Shown here: positions 35,543 to 44,400 of the stretch, piece after piece
How positions within the stretch are numbered: position 1 is the first letter of the stretch
How the letters are laid out: every line of letters starts with the position of its first letter
Assembly (NCBI GenBank): GCA_002084765.1
Contig: NBMB01000015.1
Span: 36,028 to 100,027, forward strand
DNA: 64,000 nucleotides
Direction of reading: 5' to 3'
Source of the DNA: Candidatus Cloacimonetes bacterium 4572_55
GTDB lineage: Bacteria; 4572-55
Position numbers and translations under genes: made by a program
The notes under the pieces: model-generated
Told to the model about the DNA's origin: nothing
Database searches by the model: none
The model's input: the letters and a program-made list of their open reading frames with translations, nothing else

Positions 35543-35803
35543 ATGAAATTGTGCAAATATTTATCTGCTGACGGATTATTTGGTTTAATTCGCAAGGGAT
35601 TCGAAGAAATCAACGATTTTTGTTCCTCGAGACGTGGAATAGTGCTAACAGACGCGTTGATGTCTGCATTTGCCATGTTTTCGTTAAAAGACCCGTCTCT
35701 GCTGGCGTTTGACCAACTGCGGCAAACGGATGAAAACTTGAAGAGCATTTACCACATTAACCATGTTCCCTCTGACACCCATATGCGAACCATCCTGATG
35801 TGA
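35543..35803 (+). pseudogene. N-terminal remnant of a DDE transposase
   Basis: These 86 codons match the start of a DDE (IS4-like group) transposase: SLLAFDQLRQTDENLKSIYH followed by the helix PSDTHMRTIL. AAGGGG precedes the ATG. The frame stops directly after THMRTILM. The next bases belong to an unrelated antitoxin gene, so about three quarters of the transposase is gone and no terminal repeats were found. It marks the left edge of the island. Confidence 0.7.
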
Positions 35804-35855
35804 AAGCAGTGATTCCATTGGTTCCTGCACTCGCGCCCGACGCGATTTTACTAAA

Positions 35856-36080
35856 GTGTGGGACCGGATCACATCAAACCGCGAAACGGTTATTGTCCAC
35901 AGACGTGGATCCGAAAATATTGCAATTCTCCCCGAGGCGGAGTTGAACAGCTTGTTGGAAACAGCCCATCTTCTTCGCTCCCCGAGAAATGCCGGGCGTT
36001 TATTAGCTGCCCTTGAAAAGGCACTCAATCGCGAAGGTAAACCGCAAACAATCGAATCACTTGCATTGGAGGTTGGATGA
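35856..36080 (+). CDS. Phd/YefM-type antitoxin, N terminus uncertain
   Basis: This 74-aa frame from GTG 35856 has the Phd/YefM pattern: WDRITSNRETVIVHRRGSEN, then AILPEAELNSLLETAHLLRS and an acidic-helical tail. The frame is open upstream for about 18 further codons (to the stop at 35796), giving ARRDFTKVWDRI, which matches the family N terminus. No start codon is found there, so the 5' end was probably disrupted when it was joined to the transposase remnant. Eighteen bases separate it from the toxin gene. Confidence 0.6.
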   Translation: MWDRITSNRETVIVHRRGSENIAILPEAELNSLLETAHLLRSPRNAGRLLAALEKALNREGKPQTIESLALEVG

Positions 36081-36098
36081 TTTAAAGGTTGTTTTCGC

Positions 36099-36447
36099 AT
36101 GAAATCTTCTGGTCAGATAATTTTATTCAAATTTCCTCAAGCGACTTTGCAGCAAGGAAAACCGCGGCCTGCTTTATTGCTGGGCAAACTTCCCGGAAGA
36201 TATGACGACTGGCTAATCTGTATGCTTTCAACTCAATTGCGACATTATAACCAGGGTTTTGATGAAATAGTTACAAATTGGAGATTCTGATTTCTCTAGT
36301 TCTGGTTTGAAAGTGCCAAGTGTAATTCGAGTTGGTCGCCTTGCAGTAGTGGAAGGAAATGTATTACTTGGCGCAATAGGGGAAATTGGTTCTGATAGAC
36401 TTCAACGAGTGAAGGCAAATCTTTCTGATTGGCTTATTCAATCTTAA
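36099..36447 (+). pseudogene. PemK/MazF-like toxin gene with a one-base frameshift
   Basis: The first frame (36099-36290) gives SSGQIILFKFPQATLQQGKP RPALLLGK, typical of PemK/MazF mRNA interferases, but ends after VTNWRF. The +1 frame continues GDSDFSSSGLKVPSVIRVGR and LAVVEGNVLLGAIGEI to a stop at 36445-36447. Removing one A from ACAAATTGG near 36275 would restore VTIGDSDF and a protein of about 115 aa, the normal size. The toxin is therefore broken, or the base call is wrong. Confidence 0.7.
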
Positions 36448-36595
36448 CGGGTCTTAACGAGAAAAATTATACGAAGTTCAATAAACCTTGCCGGTTGTAT
36501 TGGACAATCAAAATGGGAGCTATTTGGTCATGGAAGACCGGGTCTCCATTCCGATTCACGACTCGCATTGATTTCTTCTCGCATCCAGCAGGCAG

Positions 36596-36674
36596 GACCC
36601 TCAGGGTTTTGACCTGATAAAATCGTAGAAACTTGAAAACTTGTACAGATCGGGTAGATAAATCCCTGAGGGTC
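36596..36674 (+). repeat. Palindrome-ended repeat, copy A
   Basis: A 79-bp element. The left arm GACCCTCAGGGTTTT (36596-36610) and right arm AAATCCCTGAGGGTC (36660-36674) are inverted. The core contains TGACCTGATAAAATCG, TAGAAACTTGAAAACTT and CAGATCGGGTAGATAAA, shared with copies B, C and D. It ends 13 bases before the RAYT start codon. Confidence 0.85.
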
Positions 36675-36687
36675 TTGGAAGTACAAA

Positions 36688-37314
36688 ATGTCCAACCGAC
36701 GCGAACCGCTGGTTCCAAATCAAATTTTCCATGTTTACAATCACGCGAATGGTCGCGATAATCTATTTGCCAACGACGGGAATTATACCCACTTTTTTAG
36801 GAAGTATGCGGAGTATCTTTTTCCCATATTTGGTACATTTGCCTATTGCTTGCTGCCCAATCATTACCATTTTTTGATTCGGGTGAAGGAAACGGAGGCA
36901 CTTTGGAACGTTTTAGACCCTAAGGGTTTTCGAAAACCCTTAGGGTCTGACCTCGCAAATTGGCTCGCCCACCGGGTTGGGACGTTGCAAAACGCTTATG
37001 CCAAAGCCTTTAATATCCAGCAAAAACGGAAAGGCTCTTTATTCATACAGAGTTTTTGCCGCAAGCCCGTGGATAACCCGGATTATTACTTTAATGTGTT
37101 GCGCTATATCCATGCCAATGCCGTGCATCACGACTTTGTGACCGGCTTGGACGATTGGCCGTTTTCCTCCTACCATACCTATTTATCGAAGAAGCCCAGT
37201 AAGTTGGCCAGAGAGGAAGCCGTAAGCTGGTGCGGCGGTTTCGCTGCGTTTAAGGAGTTGCACCTGCTCCCGGTGGCTGAGACTTTGGGTATGGATATGG
37301 AGGATTTTAGTTAG
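36688..37314 (+). CDS. REP-associated tyrosine transposase (RAYT, Y1/HUH family)
   Basis: This is a 208-aa IS200-related single-strand nuclease. The HUH motif lies in YCLLPNHYHFLIRV (about residues 52-65), and a likely catalytic Tyr is in LQNAYAKAFN (about 113). The family tail YFNVLRYIHANAVHHDFV with WPFSSYHTY follows. RAYTs bind and cut palindromic REP sequences and are thought to spread them. Here the gene is flanked by palindrome-ended repeats A and F, and residues DPKGFRKPLGSD are encoded by an in-frame perfect palindrome of the same sequence. GGAAG lies before the ATG. The frame is intact. Confidence 0.9.
   Translation: MSNRREPLVPNQIFHVYNHANGRDNLFANDGNYTHFFRKYAEYLFPIFGTFAYCLLPNHYHFLIRVKETEALWNVLDPKGFRKPLGSDLANWLAHRVGTLQNAYAKAFNIQQKRKGSLFIQSFCRKPVDNPDYYFNVLRYIHANAVHHDFVTGLDDWPFSSYHTYLSKKPSKLAREEAVSWCGGFAAFKELHLLPVAETLGMDMEDFS
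36915..36948. repeat. 34-bp perfect palindrome inside the RAYT gene
   Basis: AGACCCTAAGGGTTTTC is followed directly by its exact complement. The arm is that of the flanking repeats. The insertion is in frame and encodes about 11 residues between the HUH motif and the catalytic Tyr. Confidence 0.9.
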
Positions 37315-37325
37315 GCCGGAGGACA

Positions 37326-37407
37326 AGACCCTTAGGGTTTTTTCTACCGGATGAGGATGAAGTTTGAAAGTTCTGAGGTGCTAATCGAGCGGAAACCCTA
37401 AGGGTCT
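37326..37407 (+). repeat. Palindrome-ended repeat, copy F (variant core)
   Basis: Arms AGACCCTTAGGGTTTTT and GGAAACCCTAAGGGTCT enclose about 50 bases. Unlike A-D, the core differs, keeping only a GTTTGAAAGTT resemblance. It starts 12 bases after the RAYT stop. Confidence 0.7.
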
Positions 37408-37427
37408 GGGGACTACCCGCCGAGCTA

Positions 37428-37508
37428 AGACCCTCAGGGTTTTGACCTGGTAAAATCGTAGAAACTTGAAAACTTATACAGATCGGGTAGATAAAACCCT
37501 AAGGGTCT
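37428..37508 (+). repeat. Palindrome-ended repeat, copy B
   Basis: An 81-bp element with arms AGACCCTCAGGGTTTT and AAAACCCTAAGGGTCT, and a core nearly identical to A and D. Flanking bases ACCCGCCGAGCTA (left) and GTCTAACAAAAGGAGAATGC (right) are also shared with copy D. Confidence 0.85.
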
Positions 37509-37611
37509 GTCTAACAAAAGGAGAATGCGCAAACAATAATAACAGCCCTGTGCCTGCTGATGGCCGCTACATGCGCCCAGGCCCAGATCAGCGAGTTTAA
37601 AATTACGGCCA
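37509..37611 (+). pseudogene. Truncated copy of the 5' end of the giant secreted-protein gene
   Basis: From GTCTAACAAAAGG to AAATTACGGCCA this matches 39401-39520. It includes the coding sequence for the signal-peptide part (ITALCLL, then AQAQISEFKITA in the intact copy), but it lacks roughly 20 bases around the start codon and stops after ITA. It shows that a second copy of the giant gene, or of its start, once lay behind repeat B. Confidence 0.8.
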
Positions 37612-37745
37612 GATATCCGACATAAAGAACTTGTGCATGAGCATTATGATTGCTAACTTTGATATGAAAAATGAATAAGCAAATTGTGAAGACTCAATGT
37701 AAATTGACATCATTTTAATTTTGTTCGAAATTAGGAGACGCTTTT

Positions 37746-38000
37746 ATGAAATGGTCTGACATTCGTAAAAAATACCCGGGAAAGTTCATTTTAATTGGTG
37801 ATTTTACCGAAGAGATTGTTTCGGAAAATCAATCTAAGATTACAGAAGGAAGAGTTATAAAAGTTAGTACTAGCGGAAAAGAAATTATGCAGGCTTACCG
37901 ATTTTGTAAGCAAAAAGGACAAAATGTTCTCTACTCTCTGCCCACGACTCCAGAAGAATTTGTCGTTAAAAATGTGCCGTTTAGAGGTATATTGTCATGA
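37746..38000 (+). CDS. Small protein paired with a retropepsin-like protease
   Basis: This 84-aa soluble protein starts KWSDIRKKYPGKFILIGDF. It resembles the short proteins often encoded directly before clan AA aspartic proteases in bacteria (pattern 'YP.KW.LI...' early, then a helix with YRFCKQKGQN and YSLPTTPEEF). The function is unknown. AGGAG precedes the ATG. Its stop overlaps the protease start by four bases, so the two are coupled. The pair is an isolated cassette between repeats B and C. Confidence 0.7.
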   Translation: MKWSDIRKKYPGKFILIGDFTEEIVSENQSKITEGRVIKVSTSGKEIMQAYRFCKQKGQNVLYSLPTTPEEFVVKNVPFRGILS

Positions 38001-38374
38001 AATTTAGATTGAGAAAGGGATTGATCTGGCTATCCTTTGAACTTGAATACGAGGGATCGAGATATACAACTCATAACTGTATCCTGGACACTGGCTCTGC
38101 GACAACGGCTATCGATATTGATTCGGTTGATTTTAATTTTCAGAAACCTGCCGTAATTACCCGCCTAATTGGAATTGGCGGTGGAACCCAGGAAGTCATC
38201 ACTCAAAAAGCAGACAAATTAATAATCGGCGGGCATGAATTGAAATGTGTCGAAGTGGAATTTGGAAATCTTCAAGCCAACATGGGAATTAATGGCTTTC
38301 TGGGCAATGATATACTCAGTTTATTTACGATTACTATTGATTATTCCAAGCAGAAAATTAAGTTCAAAATATGA
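37997..38374 (+). CDS. Retropepsin-like (clan AA) aspartic protease
   Basis: This is a 125-aa single-domain protein. The active-site motif ILDTGSATTAIDID (about residues 31-44) matches the D-T-G-S/A signature of retroviral-type proteases, and the C-terminal INGFLGNDILSLFTITIDY matches the conserved 'G.LG.D.L' of bacterial clan AA members. Such enzymes act as homodimers. There is no signal peptide, so it is probably cytosolic. It is coupled to the small gene upstream. The natural substrate is unknown. Confidence 0.85.
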   Translation: MKFRLRKGLIWLSFELEYEGSRYTTHNCILDTGSATTAIDIDSVDFNFQKPAVITRLIGIGGGTQEVITQKADKLIIGGHELKCVEVEFGNLQANMGINGFLGNDILSLFTITIDYSKQKIKFKI

Positions 38375-38409
38375 GTCGAGCGAAAACACGACCTGGGATA
38401 AGTCTGCCT

Positions 38410-38490
38410 GACCCCCGGGTTTGACCTGATAAAATCGTAGAAACTTGAAAACTTGTACAAATCAGGTAAAGGAACCCCTACTACGGGTCT
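38410..38490 (+). repeat. Palindrome-ended repeat, copy C (degenerate arms)
   Basis: The core is almost identical to A, B and D (TGACCTGATAAAATCG, TAGAAACTTGAAAACTT), but the arms are degraded (GACCCCCGGGTTT and GGAACCCCTACTACGGGTCT). It lies between the protease pair and the toxin-antitoxin pair. Confidence 0.8.
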
Positions 38491-38549
38491 GTCTAAACGA
38501 ATCGATACTTTTGAAATGAAGTCGAAATGAAGTCGAAATGGAGGGAGAT

Positions 38550-38822
38550 ATGCCACAAGCTATTGTGCTGTCAATTCCGGAAAAGATCATGTTTGGGGCT
38601 AAAATACCCAGACCCCGCCTGAATATCGAGCTAAAAAAAGAACTTGCCTTGCAACTATACCGCGAGGAAATCCTTTCATTTGCTAACGCCAGGCGGTTGG
38701 CCGGTATGAACAAGGTCAATTTTCATTTCCTGCTGGGAGAGCGCAAAATACCACGCCAATATGATGTGGATGATTTTGAGGAAGACATGGGAAATCTGGC
38801 CAAATGGAGTGCGCAACAATGA
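38550..38822 (+). CDS. UPF0175 family antitoxin
   Basis: This 90-aa protein of the UPF0175 family has the diagnostic block ELALQLYREEILSFANARRL AGMNKVNFHFLLGE, a helix-turn-helix-like region of archaeal/cyanobacterial antitoxins, and an acidic tail. The ATG at 38550 has GGAGG about seven bases upstream; an ATG twelve bases earlier is less likely. The stop overlaps the toxin ATG by four bases. It would neutralise the PIN toxin and autoregulate the pair. Confidence 0.85.
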   Translation: MPQAIVLSIPEKIMFGAKIPRPRLNIELKKELALQLYREEILSFANARRLAGMNKVNFHFLLGERKIPRQYDVDDFEEDMGNLAKWSAQQ

Positions 38823-39307
38823 TTGTCTCCAACTCGACGCCCCTGATTAATTTTGCCGCTATCCAACGGCTCGACATTTTGGAGCAGTTGTTTGCCACGA
38901 TTTATATCCCCGCTGCCGTGAAACAAGAGGTGTTGGTAAAAGGCGCAGCGTATAATAGCGCGGATGAAATCAGGAACGCTGCTTTCATCCGGACAATGAG
39001 CATTCGGAATGTCGCCTTGTTCAATTCATTGAGAATGGATTTGGATGATGGCGAAGCCGAGGCAATTACCCTGGCCTTAGAGCAAGACGCCGAACTTGTG
39101 TTGCTGGATGAAGCTGCCGGACGTAAAACAGCAAAGTTCCATAACCTGACGATGAGTGGCTCCATAGGATGTCTGGCCACAGCGAAACAGCAGGGGCTTA
39201 TTACTGAGATAAAGCCTATTTTGAATATGATGCAAGACAAGGCGCGTTATTGGCTTAGCAAGAGCTTGTATCAACATGTTTTATTGAAATGCGATGAATT
39301 GGGATGA
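38819..39307 (+). CDS. DUF3368 PIN-domain toxin
   Basis: This 162-aa protein begins IVSNSTPLINFAAIQRLDIL, with the first PIN acidic residue position taken by Asn/Ser as is common in DUF3368. The conserved acidic residues DLDDGEAEAITLAL (about 81-94) and LLDEAAGRKTA (about 103-113) follow, then GCLATAKQQGLI. DUF3368 proteins are RNase-like toxins paired with UPF0175 antitoxins, as here through an ATGA overlap. The reading frame is intact. Confidence 0.87.
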   Translation: MIVSNSTPLINFAAIQRLDILEQLFATIYIPAAVKQEVLVKGAAYNSADEIRNAAFIRTMSIRNVALFNSLRMDLDDGEAEAITLALEQDAELVLLDEAAGRKTAKFHNLTMSGSIGCLATAKQQGLITEIKPILNMMQDKARYWLSKSLYQHVLLKCDELG

Positions 39308-39320
39308 CCCGCCGAGCTAG

Positions 39321-39400
39321 GACCCTCAGGGTTTTGGCCTGATAAAATCGTAGAAACTTGAAAACTTATACGGATCGGGTAGATAAAACCCTAACGGTCT
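39321..39400 (+). repeat. Palindrome-ended repeat, copy D
   Basis: Arms GACCCTCAGGGTTTT and AAAACCCTAACGGTCT (one base off), core as in A and B. It lies 13 bases after the toxin stop and 23 bases before the giant gene. Confidence 0.85.
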
Positions 39401-39423
39401 GTCTAACAAAAGGAGAATGCTTT

Positions 39424-41490
39424 ATGATACGCAGAACCACAATAACAATTATAACAGCCCTGTGCCTGCTGATAGCCGTTGCTTGCGCCCAGGCCCAGAT
39501 CAGCGAGTTTAAAATTACGGCCAACGATGGTGATAGTGGTGACTGGTTTGGTTATTCTGTTGCCATTTCCGGCAATCTGGCTATCGTAGGTGCCGAGTGG
39601 GATGATAACGACAACGGGACCAAGGCAGGCGCTATCTATATCTTTGAGCATAGCGGCGGCAGTTGGAACCAGATGCAAAAACTGACGGCCAACGATGGTG
39701 CCGCTAATGACAATTTCGGCAATTCAGTTGCGATTTCCGGAGATCTGGCTATTGTCGGCGCTTATCAAGATGATGACAACGGGGCTGATGCCGGAGCGGC
39801 CTATATCTTCATGCGCAATGCGGGGAGTTGGAGCCAGGTGCAAAAATTAACCGCCAGCGATGGCTCAGTGATAAACAATTTTGGCAATTCAGTTGCGATT
39901 TCCGGAGATCTGGCTATTGTCGGCGCTCCTTTTAACACTAATGACAACGGCGGTCAGGCCGGGGCCGCGTATATTTTTCAGCACAGCGGTAGCAGTTGGG
40001 CCCAGGTGCAAAAGCTAATGGCCAGCGGGGCAAACGCAGACTACTTTGGCCTTTCGGTTGCGATTTCCGGCGATCTAACCATTGTCGGTGCTTCTTTTGA
40101 TGATAATGAGAACGGGACTGATGCTGGAGCCAGCTATATCTTTGATAGAAACGGCGGCAGTTGGAGCCAGCAGCAAAAACTAACCGCCAGCGATGCCGGT
40201 TATGATCATTTTGGTAATTCGGTTGCGATTTCCGGCGATGCGGCTATTGTCGGCGCTTATCAAGATGATGACAACGGGCCCCGCGCCGGCGCAGCTTATG
40301 TCTTTGAGCATAGCGGCGGCAGTTGGAGCTTGCAGCAAAAGCTGATCGCCAGTGATGGGTCTTCCGATGACTACTTCGGCTGTTCTGTGGCTATATCCGG
40401 CGATTTAACAATTGTCGGTGCTTTTCAAGATGATAACACCAACGGGACAAATGCCGGAGCTGCCTATATTTTTGAGCGTAGTAACGACAGTTGGATCGAG
40501 CAGCATAAGCTGATCGCCAGCGATGGGGCTTCCGATGACTACTTCGGCTATCCTGTGGCTATATCCGGCGATGCGGCTATTGTCGGTGCTTATCGAGATG
40601 ATGACAACGGTTTGGATTCCGGCGCAACCTACATTTTTACAAATGTAGCAGGTCCCCCTCTCAACGGCGACTTCTCAGCCACCCCTCTCAACGGCGATGC
40701 GCCGTTAACCGTGCAATTCACCGATACCTCCACCGGTAACCCCACTATTTGGCAGTGGGATTTTGACAATGATGGCACAATTGACTCCAACGAACAAAAT
40801 CCAGCGTGGACGTATATAGAACCGGGCACATATACCGTTTCCCTGACCGTTAGTAATGGGAACGCACAGGATACTGAGGTAAAGGGAGATCATATTGCTG
40901 TGACTGAAAGTGAGTTGACTGAGTTTAAAATTACTGCCAGCGATGGGGCGGCTAATAGCGAGTTTGGCAATTCGGTGGCTATTTCCGGTGATTTGGCCAT
41001 TGTCGCTGCTCCTTGGGATAGCAATGACAACGAGGATTATGCTGTCGGAGCAGCTTATATCTTCGAGTACAGCGGTGGTAGTTGGATTCAGCAACAAAAG
41101 CTGACCGCCAATGATGGTGCCGCTTATGACGGATTCGGCTTTGCGGTTGCCATTTTCAGCGATTTAGCTATTATCGGAGCACCTGGGGATGATGATAATG
41201 GAAATCATTCTGGAGCAGCTTATGTCTTTGAGCGCAGCGGTAACAATTGGATTCAACAACAAAAGCTGACGGCCAGCTATGGCGTTAGTTATGACGATTT
41301 TGGCGAAGCGGTTGCCATTTCCAGCGACCTGGTTATTGTCGGAGCTTCTGGGGATGATGACAATGGGCCTGCATCCGGTGCAGCCTATATCTTTTATTGG
41401 GACGGCAGCAGTTGGGTCGAACAGCAAAAGCTGACCGCCAGCGATGGTGGTGGTAGACTTTTTTGGAAGTTCTGTTGCGATTTCTGGTGA
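39424..41490 (+). CDS. Giant secreted propeller protein, part 1 (N terminus to first frameshift)
   Basis: Part 1 of a secreted modular protein. The ATG at 39424 (AGGAG nine bases before) opens a signal peptide MIRRTTITIITALCLLIAVA with cleavage expected after AQA. Seven FG-GAP-type repeats follow (each about 55 aa with FGxSVAISGDLAIVGA, DDDNG and SWxQQQKLTA). Then comes one PKD domain (about 412-495, PLTVQFTDTSTGNPTIWQWD), then three more FG-GAP repeats. Seven repeats make a complete beta-propeller. The frame ends in nonsense after KLTASDGG because of a one-base shift near 41446-41453. Part 2 continues the same repeat. Confidence 0.85.
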   Translation: MIRRTTITIITALCLLIAVACAQAQISEFKITANDGDSGDWFGYSVAISGNLAIVGAEWDDNDNGTKAGAIYIFEHSGGSWNQMQKLTANDGAANDNFGNSVAISGDLAIVGAYQDDDNGADAGAAYIFMRNAGSWSQVQKLTASDGSVINNFGNSVAISGDLAIVGAPFNTNDNGGQAGAAYIFQHSGSSWAQVQKLMASGANADYFGLSVAISGDLTIVGASFDDNENGTDAGASYIFDRNGGSWSQQQKLTASDAGYDHFGNSVAISGDAAIVGAYQDDDNGPRAGAAYVFEHSGGSWSLQQKLIASDGSSDDYFGCSVAISGDLTIVGAFQDDNTNGTNAGAAYIFERSNDSWIEQHKLIASDGASDDYFGYPVAISGDAAIVGAYRDDDNGLDSGATYIFTNVAGPPLNGDFSATPLNGDAPLTVQFTDTSTGNPTIWQWDFDNDGTIDSNEQNPAWTYIEPGTYTVSLTVSNGNAQDTEVKGDHIAVTESELTEFKITASDGAANSEFGNSVAISGDLAIVAAPWDSNDNEDYAVGAAYIFEYSGGSWIQQQKLTANDGAAYDGFGFAVAIFSDLAIIGAPGDDDNGNHSGAAYVFERSGNNWIQQQKLTASYGVSYDDFGEAVAISSDLVIVGASGDDDNGPASGAAYIFYWDGSSWVEQQKLTASDGGGRLFWKFCCDFW

Positions 41491-44400
41491 TCAAGCCATT
41501 ATCGGTGCTTATGGGGATGACGCCGGCGCGGTCTATATTTTTGAGCCTACGGGAAGCAGTTGGGTAGAGGAGCAAAAGCTGACCGCTGGCGATGGCACCG
41601 CGAATGACAATTTTGGTATATCGGTTGCGATTTCAGGTGATCATTTCGTTGTAGGGGCTTCTGAGGATGATAATGATAATGGAAATTCTGCCGGTTCAGC
41701 TTATATCTTTGAGCGTAGCGGCAGCAGTTGGGTAGAAGAACAAAAACTAATGGCCAGTGATGGCACCGATTATGAACGATTTGGCAAAGCAGTGTCGATT
41801 TCCGACAATTTAGTTATTATTGGTGTTTCAAGCGATGATAATAACACCGGAGCAGCTTATATATTTGAGCGCACTGGCACCAATTGGGTAGAAGGGCAAA
41901 AGCTAACGGCCAGCGATGGTTCCAATTATGACAGATTTGGCTGGTCTGTTGCTGTTGCTGGGGAAGTTGCTATTATAGGCACCATTGGAGTTAATAACTC
42001 TGCTGGTTCAGCCTACCTATACTCCGGTTTTGGTGAAGCTCCGTTAAGTGCTGACTTTTTGGGAAATATGACTACTGGAAATGCGCCCTTAACTGTTCAA
42101 TTTACTGATACCTCCACAGGCACTCCAACGTCGTGGGAGTGGGATTTTGATAATAATGGAGTAATTGATTCTTATGAGCAAAACCCGCAGTGGACGTATT
42201 ATCAGGGTGGATTGTTTTCGGTTTCTTTGACTATTGATGATGAGACAAATCAAGATACAATTATAAAAAGTGATTATATTACTGTTAATCAACCACTTAC
42301 ACCAGATTTCACCGCTACGCCATTAAGTGGGGACGTACCATTGACCGTTCAATTTACGGACATGTCAACCGGATATCCAATTGTCACTTGGCGTTGGAGA
42401 TTTGGGAGTTTAGTTACAGATTCTTATGCTCAAAATCCGATATGGACATTTGAAGAGTCTGGTGTTTTTAACGTTTATTTAACTATAACAAATGGCGAAA
42501 CTCAAGTGACGGAAGTTAAAGAGGACTACATTTTTGTAAATGTCATCGCAGATTTTTCTGCGGATGTCATTCAGGGTCAAACCATGCAATTAGTTAATTT
42601 TGCGGATATGTCGATTAGTAATGCTGTTTCCTGGCAATGGGATTTTAATAATGATGGTATAATAGATTCTTACGCAGAAAGCCCTTCCTGGATTTATGCG
42701 CAACCTGGCACATATACTGTTTCATTAATGGTTAGTGACGGGCTAAGTCAGGATACAGAAATAAAAACGGACTATATTACAATTACTGGCAATGAGATAA
42801 CAGAAGAAAAAATTATCCCAAGTGATGCTGCTACGAGTGGATATTTTGGCAAATTGGTATCAATCTCCGGTGATTATGCATTTGTAAAGAGTAATGATGA
42901 TCCTGAACCTCCATTACTTCATGGGTCTGTGTATGTATTCAAGTGGGATGGCATATCCTGGACAGAGCACCAAAAAATAACTATCAGCGATGAAGAAAAT
43001 TCAGATGATCGCTTTGGCATATCACTTTCGGTATCTGGTAATTATATGATTGCTGGTGTTCGAAGTTATGGCGGTAATACGACAGTAGGTGGTGGCTATG
43101 CGTACATCTTTAAGCGGGAGGGGAACAGTTGGGTCGAACATGCAATTTTGACTCCTAACGAAAATGTTTACGATTCCTATTTTGGCGCATCAGTTGGGGT
43201 TTATGGAGATTATGCCATGGTCGGTTCTATTAGGGATGATGGCGACAGTACTAGCACTACAGGTTCAGTCTCAGTATTTCACAAAGCTGGCAATAGTTGG
43301 GTTGAGCAGCAAAAACTGCGGGCGAGTGATCAAAGTTATGGAGACTTTTTTGGTAGGTCAATCTCAATTTATAACGATTATGCAATTGTTGGCGCAACAG
43401 GTAATGATGATAATGGGGAAGGCTCTGGCTCTGCCTATATCTTTAAACGTGAAGGAAGTACTTGGGTTGAAAAAGTAAAATTAACCGCAAGTGATGGCGC
43501 TGCTGAGGATTTTTTCGGCGTATCCGTAGCAATTGCAAGTGACTATGCTATTGTCGGTTCAGATATTTCTGTATATATTTTTCAGCGAAATGGCAATAAT
43601 TGGACTGAACAACAAAAATTAACAGTCAGTGCTGGCGATTTATTTGGGGTTACTGTTGATATTTGTAATGATTATGCAATTGTGGGCGATCAAGTAGATG
43701 GGAGTAACAGTTTTGGTTCCGGGTCAGCTTTTATTTTCCAAAGGACTGGTGACACTTGGGTTGAAATTCACAAACTAATGCCCTTAGATGGTGCCAATGG
43801 GGATGACTTTGGAAACTCGGTCTCCATTTCTGGTGAAAATGCGCTTGTTTCTGCTCGTTCTGATTACAACAGCTCAGGTATAGGGTCAGCTTACATATAT
43901 TCTGGTTTTGGTGGTTGTATAGAGTTTAACGCCAACTTCTCCACAGATACAACATCCGGCACTTCACCACTCACTGTCCAATTCACTGATACCTCATACG
44001 GTGAGCCAACCTCTTGGCAATGGGATTTTAATACTGACGATACCATAGATTCTGAAGAGCAAAACCCAACCTGGACGTATGAAACCGATGGAACCTACAC
44101 AGTCTCATTAATTGCCAGCGATGGCACAAACGAAGATACGGAAATAAAGGAAAACTATATTACCGTGGGTGGTGAGGATAATGTCTGGACCACCCACAGC
44201 ACCAGCACCAGCAACATCGCCTCTGATCATATAGGAGATGTTGATATTGATAGCAATGGTAACATATGGTTTAGCGCCTTTCCGCTGGGCGTCTCGGTCT
44301 ATAATGGTGCTGACTGGTTCACCTACAACGCCTCAAATAGCGGTCTGGCCTCGGAGTTAGTTTATACCCTGGCCATCGATAACCAGGGTTATAAATGGTT

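Noticed and set aside
35684..36100. 138-codon minus-strand frame
   Set aside because: It lies antisense to the transposase remnant and antitoxin, which have clear family resemblance.
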